NCBI RefSeq assembly: GCF_037076425.1
Contig: NZ_AP028127.1
Coordinates: forward strand, 1,518,001-1,582,000
Source of the DNA: Turicibacter faecis
GTDB lineage: Bacteria; Bacillota_I; Bacilli_A; MOL361; Turicibacteraceae
Reading direction: 5' to 3'
DNA: 64,000 nt
The position numbers were made by a program, and so were the translations under genes. This document shows positions 45,321-54,460 of the stretch, piece after piece (within the stretch, counting starts at the first letter, position 1; every line of letters begins with the position of its first letter). Under the pieces are notes generated by a model. That model was not told where the DNA came from, ran no database searches, and was given only the letters and a program-made list of their open reading frames with translations.

Positions 45321-46088
45321 TTAAAATTGACGCATTTTTGTAAACTTAACTTTTGGCTTCTCTCTCTTATCATTCGCCATTGAGACTAATGTCTTTACCT
45401 CATGTGGTGTCAACGGACGGAACTCCCCTGCCGCAAGACCAACCACATCGATGCAACCAAACTGCTCACGACGTAATTTTTTTACAGGAAAACCAATCGC
45501 ATCAAACATTTTTTTTACCTGATGATACTTCCCTTCATGAATGATCAATTGAACAAGTGACGATTGATTCTTTTTATCCACTGAAATTAAACGGGCGCTC
45601 GCAGGCTTGGTCTTATAACCATCAACGACAATCCCTTTAGCTAACGGTTTTAAACTTTCCTGTGTAACAATTCCCTTTACACGTGCTAAATAAACTTTAT
45701 CAATTTCCCCACTCGGATGCATCATTTTGTTCGCAAAGTCTCCATCGTTGGTTAACAATAAAACACCCGATGTATCGTAGTCTAAGCGTCCAACAGGATA
45801 GAGTCGTTCCGAAACTTTATCTTTAAAAAAATCTAAAACAGTTCGACGATTTTTCTCATCAGAAACAGTACTAACAAAACCACGTGGTTTATGTAAAACG
45901 TAATAAACCTTTTTTTCTCGTTGAAGCGGGATTCCCTCAACTTCAATTTTTTCTTTTCCTGTCACCTTAACGCCTAATTCGCGCACTACTTTATCATTAA
46001 CAGTTACTTTTCCTTCTAAAATTAATTGCTCCGCCTTACGTCGGGAAGCAATCCCTGCATGGGCAATAACCTTTTGCAATCGTTCCAT
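45321..46088 (-). CDS. rluB: RsuA/RluB family rRNA pseudouridine synthase
   Basis: 255 residues from ATG 46088 (MERLQKVIAHAGIASRRKAE) behind GGAGGGTTTTAC; an upstream extension lacks a ribosome site. S4 RNA-binding domain at 1-60, then the synthase core with the catalytic aspartate in YPVGRLDYDTSGVLLLTNDG, and KVYLARVKG. Acts on 23S rRNA helix 93 in the RluB subgroup. Downstream of spmB, exactly the Bacillus dacB-spmA-spmB-rluB order. Confidence 0.93.
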   Translation of the reverse strand: MERLQKVIAHAGIASRRKAEQLILEGKVTVNDKVVRELGVKVTGKEKIEVEGIPLQREKKVYYVLHKPRGFVSTVSDEKNRRTVLDFFKDKVSERLYPVGRLDYDTSGVLLLTNDGDFANKMMHPSGEIDKVYLARVKGIVTQESLKPLAKGIVVDGYKTKPASARLISVDKKNQSSLVQLIIHEGKYHQVKKMFDAIGFPVKKLRREQFGCIDVVGLAAGEFRPLTPHEVKTLVSMANDKREKPKVKFTKMRQF

Positions 46089-46218
46089 GTAAAACCCTCC
46101 AATCAGAAATGACGCTAAATTCGACAAGAATCTAGATGTAACACTCATTTTACCTTTATTATAAGTAAAAATCAATGTTTAATCCTATGGAAGAGAAATT
46201 TCACATGCTATTTATCTT

Positions 46219-46740
46219 TTATCCAAAGAAAATAGAAACAGACACAATAGCAGCAATAAACCCAATTAGGTCAGCCGTTAATCCTAATTTTAGCGCGTGC
46301 TTCATCTCACTCAACCCTACCGCGGCAAAATAAACAGTAATGATATAAATCGTTGTATCTGTACTTCCCTGCATGATTGAGGCTAGACGTCCAATACCCG
46401 AATCAGGACCATAAATAGAAAGTAAGTCTGATGTCACACTAAGGGCCGCTGATCCTGACAGGGGCCTTAAAAACATCAGAGGTAACACGTGAGCATCCAC
46501 GCCAATGGCTGTTAGAATAGGATCTAATAGATTTGCGATAGCGTCAACGATTCCTGAGGCCAAAAAAACCTTAATTCCAACAATCATCCCGACAATATTA
46601 GGAACTAAAGACACCGTTGTCCTCATCCCCTCTTTTGCCCCCTCTACAAAGTGATCAAAGGCATTCGTTTTGTTCACAAAAGCCATGACAAAAACAGAAA
46701 GCAAAAAGATTGGTAAAATGTATACACTGATTGCCCCCAT
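46219..46740 (-). CDS. spmB: Spore maturation protein SpmB
   Basis: 173-residue membrane protein with the nucleoside-recognition (Gate) fold; together with SpmA it is needed for spore core dehydration in Bacillus. Motifs include FVEGAKEGMRTTVSLVPNIVGM, RPLSGSAALSVTSDLL and GPDSGIGRLASIMQGSTDTT. Start MGAISVYILP follows AGAGGGTGAGTAG and lies 4 bases after the spmA stop. Confidence 0.93.
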   Translation of the reverse strand: MGAISVYILPIFLLSVFVMAFVNKTNAFDHFVEGAKEGMRTTVSLVPNIVGMIVGIKVFLASGIVDAIANLLDPILTAIGVDAHVLPLMFLRPLSGSAALSVTSDLLSIYGPDSGIGRLASIMQGSTDTTIYIITVYFAAVGLSEMKHALKLGLTADLIGFIAAIVSVSIFFG

Positions 46741-46744
46741 CTAC

Positions 46745-47371
46745 TCACCCTCTTTCCTGTCGTTTTCTAACAACACCCTCACCAGAGGAAGGAATCCGTT
46801 TCATTCGACTATAAATATTATGAATCAACAATCCCCCAATGGTCGTAATGCCAGAAGCAAAAAGAATGGGTAAAAAAACCTCACTCGGATTTGTTGAGTG
46901 ATACATATGACGAATCCCAATAATCGTTGTTGGAATTAAAGTAAATCCCGCGGTATTCATAACGAGCAACGTATACATCTCAAAGCTCGGACGTGCAGGA
47001 TCAGGATTTGTTGCCTGCAACTCCTTCATGGCCTTAAGACCCGTTGGAGTTGCTGCACTTCCAAGCCCTAATAAGTTACTCACCATATTGGTCGTTAAAT
47101 ATTTCAAAGCTGGATGTCCCGCTTTAAGCTTAGGGTATAAAAACCGAGTCACTGGCGTTAAAACCTTGCAAAGCAAATCAAGCATTTTTGCATGATTTGC
47201 CACCTGTAAAATTCCTGTCCAAAACACCATGATTCCTGCTAAATAAATAAGCAAATCAATCGCTTCCTGGGCACCTGCCAAAATCGCATCATTGACTGCT
47301 GAAGTTGTTCCACTAAAAAAGCCATAAACGATTCCAATTGCGAACAGTCCCATCCAAATTTTATGAATCAC
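46745..47371 (-). CDS. spmA: Spore maturation protein SpmA
   Basis: 208-residue membrane partner of SpmB. Start set at GTG 47371 (reads VIHKIWMGLFAIG), overlapping the last base of the dacB stop (TAGTG) with ribosome site GGCGGTGAG five bases upstream; a longer frame would sit inside dacB. Gate-domain features are AQEAIDLLIYLAGIMVFWTGIL and MVSNLLGLGSAATPTGLKAM. Middle gene of dacB-spmA-spmB. Confidence 0.92.
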   Translation of the reverse strand: MIHKIWMGLFAIGIVYGFFSGTTSAVNDAILAGAQEAIDLLIYLAGIMVFWTGILQVANHAKMLDLLCKVLTPVTRFLYPKLKAGHPALKYLTTNMVSNLLGLGSAATPTGLKAMKELQATNPDPARPSFEMYTLLVMNTAGFTLIPTTIIGIRHMYHSTNPSEVFLPILFASGITTIGGLLIHNIYSRMKRIPSSGEGVVRKRQERG

Positions 47372-48474
47372 TAGAAGCTCACCGCCCCTGTGAACCAATT
47401 AACCACTTTTTCAAACCATGATTGCTTTTCAACTTTTGGTTCGATTGCTTTATAAACAGGAATTTCCTGTACCAGCTGCTCATCAATAAATACCTTTAAT
47501 TGTCCCACTTCTTTTCCCTTCGCTTTCTCATAAAGCGATAAGTCCGTCGTCACCTTCTCACTTCCATCTTTTGCAACAACAACATCGACTTGTTTTTCAA
47601 TATATAACTTATCTTTAAGCTCGCGGTTTTCTACGTGAATCTCCCCTGGCGTCATTAACGTCTTAACCTCATAATGGTCAAAACCATAATTAAATAAACT
47701 CATATGATCATTCCAATCATCACCCGCTTTTAAAGTGACAACAATTAACTCCATCTCATCTTTGCGTGCTGAAGTCACAAGCGTTCGTCTGGCCTGCTTC
47801 GTAAAACCAGTTTTCCCACCAATGGCATAATCATAGTAGCCCGTCACTAACTTATGTTTATTATTCCAAACATAAGTGGTCCCATTTTTCGTTGTTGCCT
47901 TATGAGTCTTTGTCCCTGTAATTTCTCTAAAAATAGGATTATTCATCGCATATTGCATGACTAATGCCATATCTTTTGCCGTCGATAAATTATAGGTTGT
48001 CTCATCTAATCCAGAAGGATTTTGAAATACACTATTCGTCATTCCGATTTCTTGAGCCTTTTCATTCATCATCTTGACGAATCCCTCTTCATCTTCACCC
48101 ACAAATTCAGCAATCGCCATCGCCGCATCATTTCCTGAGCGAAGCATTAATCCATATAATAAATCAATAAGCTTAACTTGATCCCCAAGCGTTAAATATA
48201 ACGCAGATCCTACTTGTTGTGTAACGTTCTCCGATACTTCTACCCATGCATCCAAATCCGCATTTTCAATCGCCACAATCGTTGTTAAAATCTTCGTAAT
48301 ACTAGCAATATACATCTGATCATTCGGACACTTTTCATAAAGAACCCGTCCAGTTGATTGCTCCATTAAGATTCCACACTGAGAACTAATTCCCATCGCA
48401 GAGGCACGATTTGAATGACTTGTTAATAGGAGTAAAAAGATCATTAGCGTTACGAATATCTTGTTTTTTTTCAT
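47371..48474 (-). CDS. dacB: Sporulation-specific D-alanyl-D-alanine carboxypeptidase DacB
   Basis: Class C low-molecular-weight PBP (peptidase S11) that adjusts cortex cross-linking. 367 residues with a signal peptide (1-26). Active-site serine in S58-I-T-K61, second motif S113-G114-N115 and K221-T222-G223. The C-terminal domain ends in an amphipathic anchor KQSWFEKVVNWFTG. Start MKKNKIFVTLM. In Bacillus the dacB-spmA-spmB operon is mother-cell expressed; the conserved order supports this over DacA. Confidence 0.92.
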   Translation of the reverse strand: MKKNKIFVTLMIFLLLLTSHSNRASAMGISSQCGILMEQSTGRVLYEKCPNDQMYIASITKILTTIVAIENADLDAWVEVSENVTQQVGSALYLTLGDQVKLIDLLYGLMLRSGNDAAMAIAEFVGEDEEGFVKMMNEKAQEIGMTNSVFQNPSGLDETTYNLSTAKDMALVMQYAMNNPIFREITGTKTHKATTKNGTTYVWNNKHKLVTGYYDYAIGGKTGFTKQARRTLVTSARKDEMELIVVTLKAGDDWNDHMSLFNYGFDHYEVKTLMTPGEIHVENRELKDKLYIEKQVDVVVAKDGSEKVTTDLSLYEKAKGKEVGQLKVFIDEQLVQEIPVYKAIEPKVEKQSWFEKVVNWFTGAVSF

Positions 48475-48657
48475 TTTTTACTCACCTCAGTCCTGTAACT
48501 ATTACACTCTATGAGTAGAAGACAAAAAATATCCTTGAATAAAAACACCTGTTATGACAGATTTTTAATAATAATCACGATTTACCCCTTTGGCATCCCT
48601 CGTAACAAATCGTCCTTTTGATTCACACTTATCTCTTTTCTTCTTTTTCAAATCATA

Positions 48658-48685
48658 AAAAAAGGATGAGAATTCATCCTTTTTT
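48658..48685 (-). terminator. Terminator of XRE regulator gene
   Basis: AAAAAAGGATGA, GAAT loop, TCATCCTTTTTT, 12 bases past the stop. Confidence 0.88.
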
Positions 48686-48697
48686 GTTCGTACCCGC

Positions 48698-49285
48698 CTA
48701 TTTAATCAATTGATAAAACAGTCCATGTTCCTTACAGTAAAAATAAACACGAGCATATTTACGCTTTGGCATCCTAAATTGTAATTGCCACTCCGGATAT
48801 TGTTTTTTCATGATGAGCGTATCTTCAATAATTGCGGCCGTAAACATAATGTAATGCTCTTTTGTCATCTCATGCGATGTTGTCAAGTAAAATTCACCGT
48901 CTACTTCCTCGACCACTAACTCATGCCCTTGTTCCGCCTTACGCGGTGTGAGGGGTTGTAATAATTGATGACAGCACGAAATCGTAGCTTCAGAAATCGA
49001 TGTTGCAACATTACCGCATTGCGGGCAGACATAAAATTTTGATTGTTTCATATTTCCTCCTATTTGTTCATTTAAGTTTAATTCCCCTGATAACAGGTAA
49101 TCGACACTTACATTAAAAAATTCTGCTAACTCCGGCAAAACAGAAATATCTGGACAGCCTAGTCCACATTCCCATTTACTCACTGTTTTATCACTTATAT
49201 TTAAAGCGTTAGCCACTTGTTTTTGGGTTAAATCTCGTTCCTTCCTTAAAAAATAAAGAAGCTCACCTATTTTGTCCACTTGCAT
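48698..49285 (-). CDS. XRE family regulator with a desulfoferrodoxin-like C-terminal domain
   Basis: 195 residues from ATG 49285, eight bases after AAGGAG. Residues 1-65 form an XRE helix-turn-helix (LRKERDLTQKQVANALNISDKTVSKWECG ... DYLLSG, here abbreviated to its ends). Then comes a zinc or iron ribbon, YVCPQCGNVATSIS..ISCC. The remainder has HEMTKEHYIMFTAAI, resembling the H-M-x-x-x-H-Y-I segment of desulfoferrodoxin/neelaredoxin folds, and ends RVYFYCKEHGLFYQL. It may sense metal or redox state. Function unproven. Confidence 0.82.
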   Translation of the reverse strand: MQVDKIGELLYFLRKERDLTQKQVANALNISDKTVSKWECGLGCPDISVLPELAEFFNVSVDYLLSGELNLNEQIGGNMKQSKFYVCPQCGNVATSISEATISCCHQLLQPLTPRKAEQGHELVVEEVDGEFYLTTSHEMTKEHYIMFTAAIIEDTLIMKKQYPEWQLQFRMPKRKYARVYFYCKEHGLFYQLIK

Positions 49286-49537
49286 CCTTTCCACTCCTTC
49301 CTATATAAAAGTTAAGACTTTCTTTAATCTATGACCTCTTCCTTTTCCTTCTTAAACGAATTCCGCTGTTATCCCCCCAGTTAGTTTATCCGCTAAATGA
49401 GCAAACAAGGACACTTCCTCCCGCAGGGGCAAGTCGTCTTCCCTTTTACACGATTGATTTAACCTCTTTTCTATTTTAACATTCTCGCTAGCAAATACAA
49501 TCCACGCTCCATAGAGTTCATCACGTGTAAACTAAAG

Positions 49538-49574
49538 AAAGCTATCAAATCCCCTTTGGGCGTTTGATAGCTTT
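49538..49574 (-). terminator. Hairpin after the 47-residue basic peptide gene
   Basis: AAAGCTATCAAA / TTTGATAGCTTT, 12-bp stem with a 13-base loop; the T-tract on the minus strand is weak. Confidence 0.5.
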
Positions 49575-49591
49575 CGCATTAAAATCCTTGA

Positions 49592-49735
49592 TTAGTTATA
49601 AGTTTTTTTAGGTTTTTTCCCTTTTTTAAGACGTGGCTTTGAATCATCCACTACTTCAGCTGCGATTTCAGCAGACATCGTATTCTTCGCAGCTTTTGCA
49701 TTTGTGACTTTTTTACTTTTAGGGTCTCTTGGCAT
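49592..49735 (-). CDS. Small basic hypothetical protein
   Basis: 47 residues: MPRDPKSKKVTNAKAAKN, TMSAEIAAEVVDD, then a lysine-rich end KPRLKKGKKPKKTYN. The ATG at 49735 is eight bases after an excellent site AAGGAGGC, and a hairpin follows. No family recognised. Composition (lysine and alanine rich, no cysteine) would suit a nucleic-acid-binding or spore-core peptide, but that is a guess. It sits just after scpB. Confidence 0.65.
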   Translation of the reverse strand: MPRDPKSKKVTNAKAAKNTMSAEIAAEVVDDSKPRLKKGKKPKKTYN

Positions 49736-49797
49736 CACATTACGCCTCCTTATAAACTAGGATACCTTTTTATTATGCCAAAAAGGGGAAAAAATAT

Positions 49798-50382
49798 TTA
49801 TTCTTCTTCATCTTCTGAAAAATTAAATAAATCGGATTCTTCTTCTAAGTTAAAATCCGGAGTAATAAACGGTAATTCAGGAAGTTCCTCTAACGTTTTA
49901 ATTCCAAAGTAATCCAAAAATTCATCCGTTGTCTTAAATAAAATAGGGCGACCTGGTCCTTCTAGACGTCCTCCTTCTTCAATTAATGAAAAGTTTAATA
50001 ACTTTCTGAGAACATTGTCACTACTAGCTCCGCGGATATTTTCAATTTCATGGCGCGTAATGGGTTGGCGATACGCCACAATGGCTAAGACTTCCAATGC
50101 AGCATTTGAAAGACCACGTTGATGTGGATTTTGAATCAGTCGCTTTAAATAAGGGGCGTGTTCCTTTTTCGTTGTCATCTTATAAACCCCTGCCACCTCA
50201 ATAATTGTTACACCACTACTTATATTTTGATAGCGATCTTTTAATTCCAATAATAAAGAGTTTACCTCGTCTTTATTAACCTCTAATACGTACTCCACTT
50301 GTGCAGGTGTAATTCCTTCATCCCCTACCGCAAATAATAATCCTTCTAAAATACCTAAACGTTCTTGCTTAAACAACCTCAT
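49798..50382 (-). CDS. scpB: Segregation and condensation protein ScpB
   Basis: Winged-helix subunit that binds ScpA in the SMC condensin complex. 194 residues, with LGILEGLLFAVGDEG at the N-terminus, NAALEVLAIVAYRQPITRHEIENIRG as the core (about 95-120) and GRPILFKTTDEFLDYFGI. Acidic C-terminus. The start is ambiguous: ATG 50382 has a very short ribosome spacing, and an in-frame TTG two codons later has better spacing to GAAGGTG. Overlaps the scpA end by 14 bases. Confidence 0.94.
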   Translation of the reverse strand: MRLFKQERLGILEGLLFAVGDEGITPAQVEYVLEVNKDEVNSLLLELKDRYQNISSGVTIIEVAGVYKMTTKKEHAPYLKRLIQNPHQRGLSNAALEVLAIVAYRQPITRHEIENIRGASSDNVLRKLLNFSLIEEGGRLEGPGRPILFKTTDEFLDYFGIKTLEELPELPFITPDFNLEEESDLFNFSEDEEE

Positions 50383-51103
50383 CACCTTCTAAACTTGAAA
50401 TATAAATGTCCTCGTAGTAGCTTTGTTGAGAAATACTAATCTGATTACTTTTAACCAGTTCAAGCAATGCTAAAAAAGTAACAACAATATATTCTTTATC
50501 AAATCGCTCAAATAAACTCGCAAAGGCCACTCTTTTTTTATATTTCAATTGCTGACTTAATGACTTCATGCGCTCTTCAACAGAAATATTTTGTGGCACA
50601 ATTCTCGTCTTTAGGGGCTTTGTTAACTTATGCCGACGTAAAAGCTTTTCAAATGCCGAGATTAATTGCTCAACTTGAAGATTTTGTGGCAACTTCTCGA
50701 CATGATCAATATAATCAGAAAAATCAATAGGCGGCTTCGTAAAAAATTGTCCTCGCTCTTCCTCTAATTCTCGCAACTCCTTTGTTACCTCTTTATACTG
50801 TTGATACTCCACTAAACGTTGAATCAACGCCTCTCTCGTATCCTCTTCATACTCATCTTCTATTTCAACAACCTGTTTTGGCAATAAACTCTTACTTTTA
50901 ATCTCAATTAATGTCGCAGCCATGACCAAATATTCAGATGCAATTTCAAGTTTCAACTCTTCCATAGCATGTATATAATCTAGGTACTGGTGCGTGATTT
51001 CAGATATTTTGATATCATAAATACTCACTTTTGCTTCTTTTAATAAATGCAATAATAAATCAAGTGGCCCTTCGAATGCATCAATTCGCACTTCGTAACC
51101 CAT
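50369..51103 (-). CDS. scpA: Segregation and condensation protein ScpA
   Basis: Kleisin subunit of bacterial condensin, bridging the SMC heads. 244 residues, N-terminal signature YEVRIDAFEGPLDLLLHLL, then EIASEYLVMAATLIEIKSKSLLP. The C-terminal winged helix contains TFLALLELVKSNQISI. Start MGYEVRIDAF follows AGTAGGTGGGTT. Coupled to scpB, as in Bacillus. Confidence 0.95.
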   Translation of the reverse strand: MGYEVRIDAFEGPLDLLLHLLKEAKVSIYDIKISEITHQYLDYIHAMEELKLEIASEYLVMAATLIEIKSKSLLPKQVVEIEDEYEEDTREALIQRLVEYQQYKEVTKELRELEEERGQFFTKPPIDFSDYIDHVEKLPQNLQVEQLISAFEKLLRRHKLTKPLKTRIVPQNISVEERMKSLSQQLKYKKRVAFASLFERFDKEYIVVTFLALLELVKSNQISISQQSYYEDIYISSLEGDEVV

Positions 51104-51341
51104 AACCCACCTACTTCCTACTAAATACCCTTTCTCTATAAAAACAAGTCACTTTTCTCATAGTTAAGAAAAAAGAGCCCCCTTATAAACCATTGAACGA
51201 CAAAAGTCTCTCTATAAGTACTAGTTAACCCCCGTTGTACAAAAATAAGCCTAATCTCCCATCTTCATTTTAACGAATTTTTTTATTTTTCTCAATCGTT
51301 CTCAAAAAAAAATCAATAATCCTTATATTTCATCGTAAAAA

Positions 51342-51380
51342 CCCCCTCATCATCCCATTTATCGGAATTTCATAAGGGGG
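51342..51380 (-). terminator. Terminator of the spoVA operon
   Basis: GCCCCCTTAT ... ATGAGGGGG followed by TTTTT on the minus strand, seven bases past the stop at 51387. Confidence 0.55.
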
Positions 51381-51386
51381 CAACAA

Positions 51387-52862
51387 TTATTCAGGTTGAG
51401 AATCTTTTTGGGATTGTCGTTGGCGACTGTTATATCTATACGGAATCGGATAGCGAATAATGGCTTTCATTAGCGCCTTAAAGTTAAATGGAACAAGTGG
51501 ATAGAGATAAGGTTTTCCAAAACTTTTCATCGTTGCTAAGAAAATAAATCCCACTACAATCGCTCCAATATATCCATATAGTCCTAAAAGAGCGGTCGCG
51601 ATAATAATAAAGAGTTTAAACATCTTATTAGCAAGCCCTAATTCATAACTTGGGGTAACAAATGCACCGATTGCACCGATTGCCACGCAAAATAAAATTT
51701 CCGGACCAAATAGACCTACATCAACAGCAACCTGACCAATTAGAATGGCCGAAACAATCCCAAGCGCAGAAGAAATCGCCGTTGGGGTATGAATGGAAGC
51801 TAATCGTAAGAATTCCATACCGATTTCACCTGCTAACACCTGAATAACAATTGGAATACTTCCTTCCTCCTGAGGAATTAAAAAGCTCATAAAATCAGGT
51901 AAATATTCCGGATGTAACACGAGTAAAAGCCATGTTGGCATTAAGAAAATGGAAACGATAATTCCTACATAACGAATAAATCTTAAAAATGTTCCCACCG
52001 CTGGGGTTTGGCGATATTCCTCTACACTTGTGAGGTGATCAAATAACGTAACAGGACCTATCATCACACTTGGTGATGTATCGACAATAATTGCTATCAT
52101 CCCCTGATAAAGATGGGCCGCAACAACATCCGGTCGTTCTGTATACCTTACTAACGGATAAGGATTATAAACCTGTCCAGTAATGAACTCTTCTAGTTCT
52201 TTATCCGTCATTGTTAATCCATCAACCTTCACTTGTTCAATTCGATGTTTCACATCGTCAACCATTTGTTGATCGGCAAGCCCCTCGATGTACATTAAAA
52301 CAACATCCGTTTTTGATTGATCGCCGACCTTTAAAATAACATTTCTTAACTTACCTGTACGGATTCGGCGACGCGTTAACGCCGTATTAACCACAATATT
52401 CTCAGTATACCCATCCCGAGATCCTCGTACGGTTTTCTCCGTATCAGGCTCAGCTGGGCCGCGTCCAGGATAACTACGGACATCAATAACAAATCCCTCT
52501 GCTTCGCCATCAACAATCATAGCCACTAGCCCACTCAAGACACTCGTACAAATTTCGTCAATTTTATCCGTGGGTGTGACTTGTTGGTGAACCAATCGAT
52601 TATGTACCGTTTGTAAAACATCATTGCCGGGGTGCGGTAAGCTGTTGAGTAACAATAATTGTGTCATTAACTCGACTAATAACTCGGAGTCGACCAGACC
52701 CGTTACATAATAAATTTGAAGACGACGTCCCATGACAACAATCTCACGCTGTCCGACATCAAAACTTTTACCAATCCCAAGCTTTTCCTCTAATACCTTT
52801 TGGGTCTCATCAATATTCTTTTTTATGACTAAATCAGCCTGCGTCGTTTTATCTTCGGCCAT
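51387..52862 (-). CDS. spoVAF: SpoVAF, GerA-type spore germinant receptor A-subunit homologue
   Basis: 491 residues from ATG 52862 (MAEDKTTQADL) behind AAAGGTGGGATACT. The N-terminal soluble domain is about 1-270; about five membrane helices follow at 280-470, with GVVSAILIGQVAVDVGLFGPE-type GerA motifs (read here as SSALGIVSAILIGQVAV). SpoVAF associates with germinant receptor and SpoVA channel machinery in the inner spore membrane. Last gene of the spoVA group, 40 bases after spoVAE. Confidence 0.92.
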   Translation of the reverse strand: MAEDKTTQADLVIKKNIDETQKVLEEKLGIGKSFDVGQREIVVMGRRLQIYYVTGLVDSELLVELMTQLLLLNSLPHPGNDVLQTVHNRLVHQQVTPTDKIDEICTSVLSGLVAMIVDGEAEGFVIDVRSYPGRGPAEPDTEKTVRGSRDGYTENIVVNTALTRRRIRTGKLRNVILKVGDQSKTDVVLMYIEGLADQQMVDDVKHRIEQVKVDGLTMTDKELEEFITGQVYNPYPLVRYTERPDVVAAHLYQGMIAIIVDTSPSVMIGPVTLFDHLTSVEEYRQTPAVGTFLRFIRYVGIIVSIFLMPTWLLLVLHPEYLPDFMSFLIPQEEGSIPIVIQVLAGEIGMEFLRLASIHTPTAISSALGIVSAILIGQVAVDVGLFGPEILFCVAIGAIGAFVTPSYELGLANKMFKLFIIIATALLGLYGYIGAIVVGFIFLATMKSFGKPYLYPLVPFNFKALMKAIIRYPIPYRYNSRQRQSQKDSQPE

Positions 52863-52902
52863 AGTATCCCACCTTTCCTCATAGTCATTCATCCATTACC
52901 AA

Positions 52903-53253
52903 TCAGCCTTTCGGTTTAAATACGAGAGCGATAATAAAGGCAAATAAAATGGCTGCCGTAATTCCAACAGCGGTTAAATCAAACATCCCCATTCCAATTC
53001 CAATAAACCCTAACTGTTCGGATTTTTCCATAGCTCCATGAATCACTGAATGTCCAAAACTCATGATAGGAAGTTGAGCTCCGGCACCGGCAAATTCAAT
53101 TAATCGATCATAAAGTCCAAATACATCTAGTGCCGCTCCTGTCACGACAAAGCCACATGTAATATGCGCTGGCGTTAACTTAAAAAAATCTAAGATAAAT
53201 TGTCCGAGGGCACAAATCAATCCACCAACCACAAATGCTTTTAAGAATATCAT
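52903..53253 (-). CDS. spoVAE: SpoVAE (AEb type) channel protein
   Basis: 116-residue inner spore membrane protein, part of the SpoVA channel for dipicolinic acid. Starts [21 protein letters not shown] at ATG 53253, matching the family start, although the nearest ribosome-like sequence (AAAGGAAAG) is unusually far upstream. About four hydrophobic helices, with [21 protein letters not shown]. The spoVAEa subunit found in Bacillus between AEb and AF is missing. Confidence 0.92.
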   Translation of the reverse strand: MIFLKAFVVGGLICALGQFILDFFKLTPAHITCGFVVTGAALDVFGLYDRLIEFAGAGAQLPIMSFGHSVIHGAMEKSEQLGFIGIGMGMFDLTAVGITAAILFAFIIALVFKPKG

Positions 53254-53302
53254 CTCGACAATCGCTTCTTTCCTTTTATATTTTAAACAACACACTTATT
53301 TA

Positions 53303-54304
53303 TTAATCCGCCGAACAGAGTGCAACAGCATGAGCGATACATGGAATTGTTTCCTTTTGTTGCACAATTAAAGGATTTAACAAGGCCCCAGTCGCCACAA
53401 CAAGAACCCGTTTTAATCTTTGTTGCTCTAATAATTTTTTAATATGACCATACGTCACAACTGCACAGCAACCGCATCCACTACCACCAGAAAAGACAGG
53501 TTGATCCGGTGAAAAAACTAGTTTCCCACAGTCATTATGCTGTTCACTGATATCGTATCCCTCCTGTCTTAGGATATCAACGACGATGGGACTTCCGCAA
53601 CTCGCCAAATCCCCTGTCAAGATGAGGTCATAATAAGAAGGATCAACTCCTAAATCCACAAAATGTTGCTTAATAGTGTGTGCAGCAGCGGGGGCCATTG
53701 CTGCTCCCATATCATTAGGGTTATTTTGAGCCGCATCAACAATAATTCCCGCTGTCGCCGATTCAATACGAATTTTTGTTTTTTTATGACTGACTAACGC
53801 CACGCCCGATCCCGTCACAGTATATTGAGCCGTTTCTGGTTTTGGACCACCGTATTCTGTCGGATTACGATACTGACGTTCTGCAGAAGAGTTATGACTA
53901 CTCGTCGCTGCCAACGCGATTTTGGCATTATCACTGTCTACCATCAACGCGCTCAACATTAGCGATTCCATCGATGTAGAACATGCCCCGTAAATACCGA
54001 AAAAGGGAATATTTGTCTCTCTAAATGTGTAATGCGTTGGAACAATTTGATTCACCAAATCTCCAGCAAAAGCAACGGATATTTCATTTTCTTGAATTTT
54101 AGCTTTTTCGATTACTTTTGTAATAGCGCTACGCATTAACTGAGACTCAGCTTGTTCCCAAGATTTTTGACCACAATAGGGCTCATCAAACATGACATCA
54201 AAATCATCTTTCAGTGGTCCCTGCGACTCTAGTGGACCAACTGCTGTTGCCGTTTCTAATAAGTATACGTCATTAAATTTCCAAGATTGTCTTCCGGCTT
54301 TCAT
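53303..54304 (-). CDS. spoVAD: SpoVAD, dipicolinic-acid-binding channel subunit
   Basis: Thiolase-fold soluble protein that binds Ca-DPA. 333 residues from ATG 54304 (MKAGRQSWKFNDVY), eight bases after AAGGA; an ATG three codons upstream touches the ribosome site. Conserved blocks are GACSTSMESLMLSAL, ATSSHNSSAERQYRNPTEYGG, GAAMAPAAAHTIKQHF and FSGGSGCGCCAVVTYGHI. Nearly full-length identity pattern to Bacillus SpoVAD through KETIPCIAHAV. Confidence 0.96.
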   Translation of the reverse strand: MKAGRQSWKFNDVYLLETATAVGPLESQGPLKDDFDVMFDEPYCGQKSWEQAESQLMRSAITKVIEKAKIQENEISVAFAGDLVNQIVPTHYTFRETNIPFFGIYGACSTSMESLMLSALMVDSDNAKIALAATSSHNSSAERQYRNPTEYGGPKPETAQYTVTGSGVALVSHKKTKIRIESATAGIIVDAAQNNPNDMGAAMAPAAAHTIKQHFVDLGVDPSYYDLILTGDLASCGSPIVVDILRQEGYDISEQHNDCGKLVFSPDQPVFSGGSGCGCCAVVTYGHIKKLLEQQRLKRVLVVATGALLNPLIVQQKETIPCIAHAVALCSAD

Positions 54305-54460
54305 TCCTATCATCCTTTTCTAACACGATCAATCTGACTAATTTTTTACACGGAGTCTGTCGTTAAAACGTTGGATACGACACCCCTTTAATAGAACTAA
54401 AGCTTCACCTTTAAGCACCCTTCGTCGCAAGGTGGCTTATCATCCAATCCATATTTTTTT

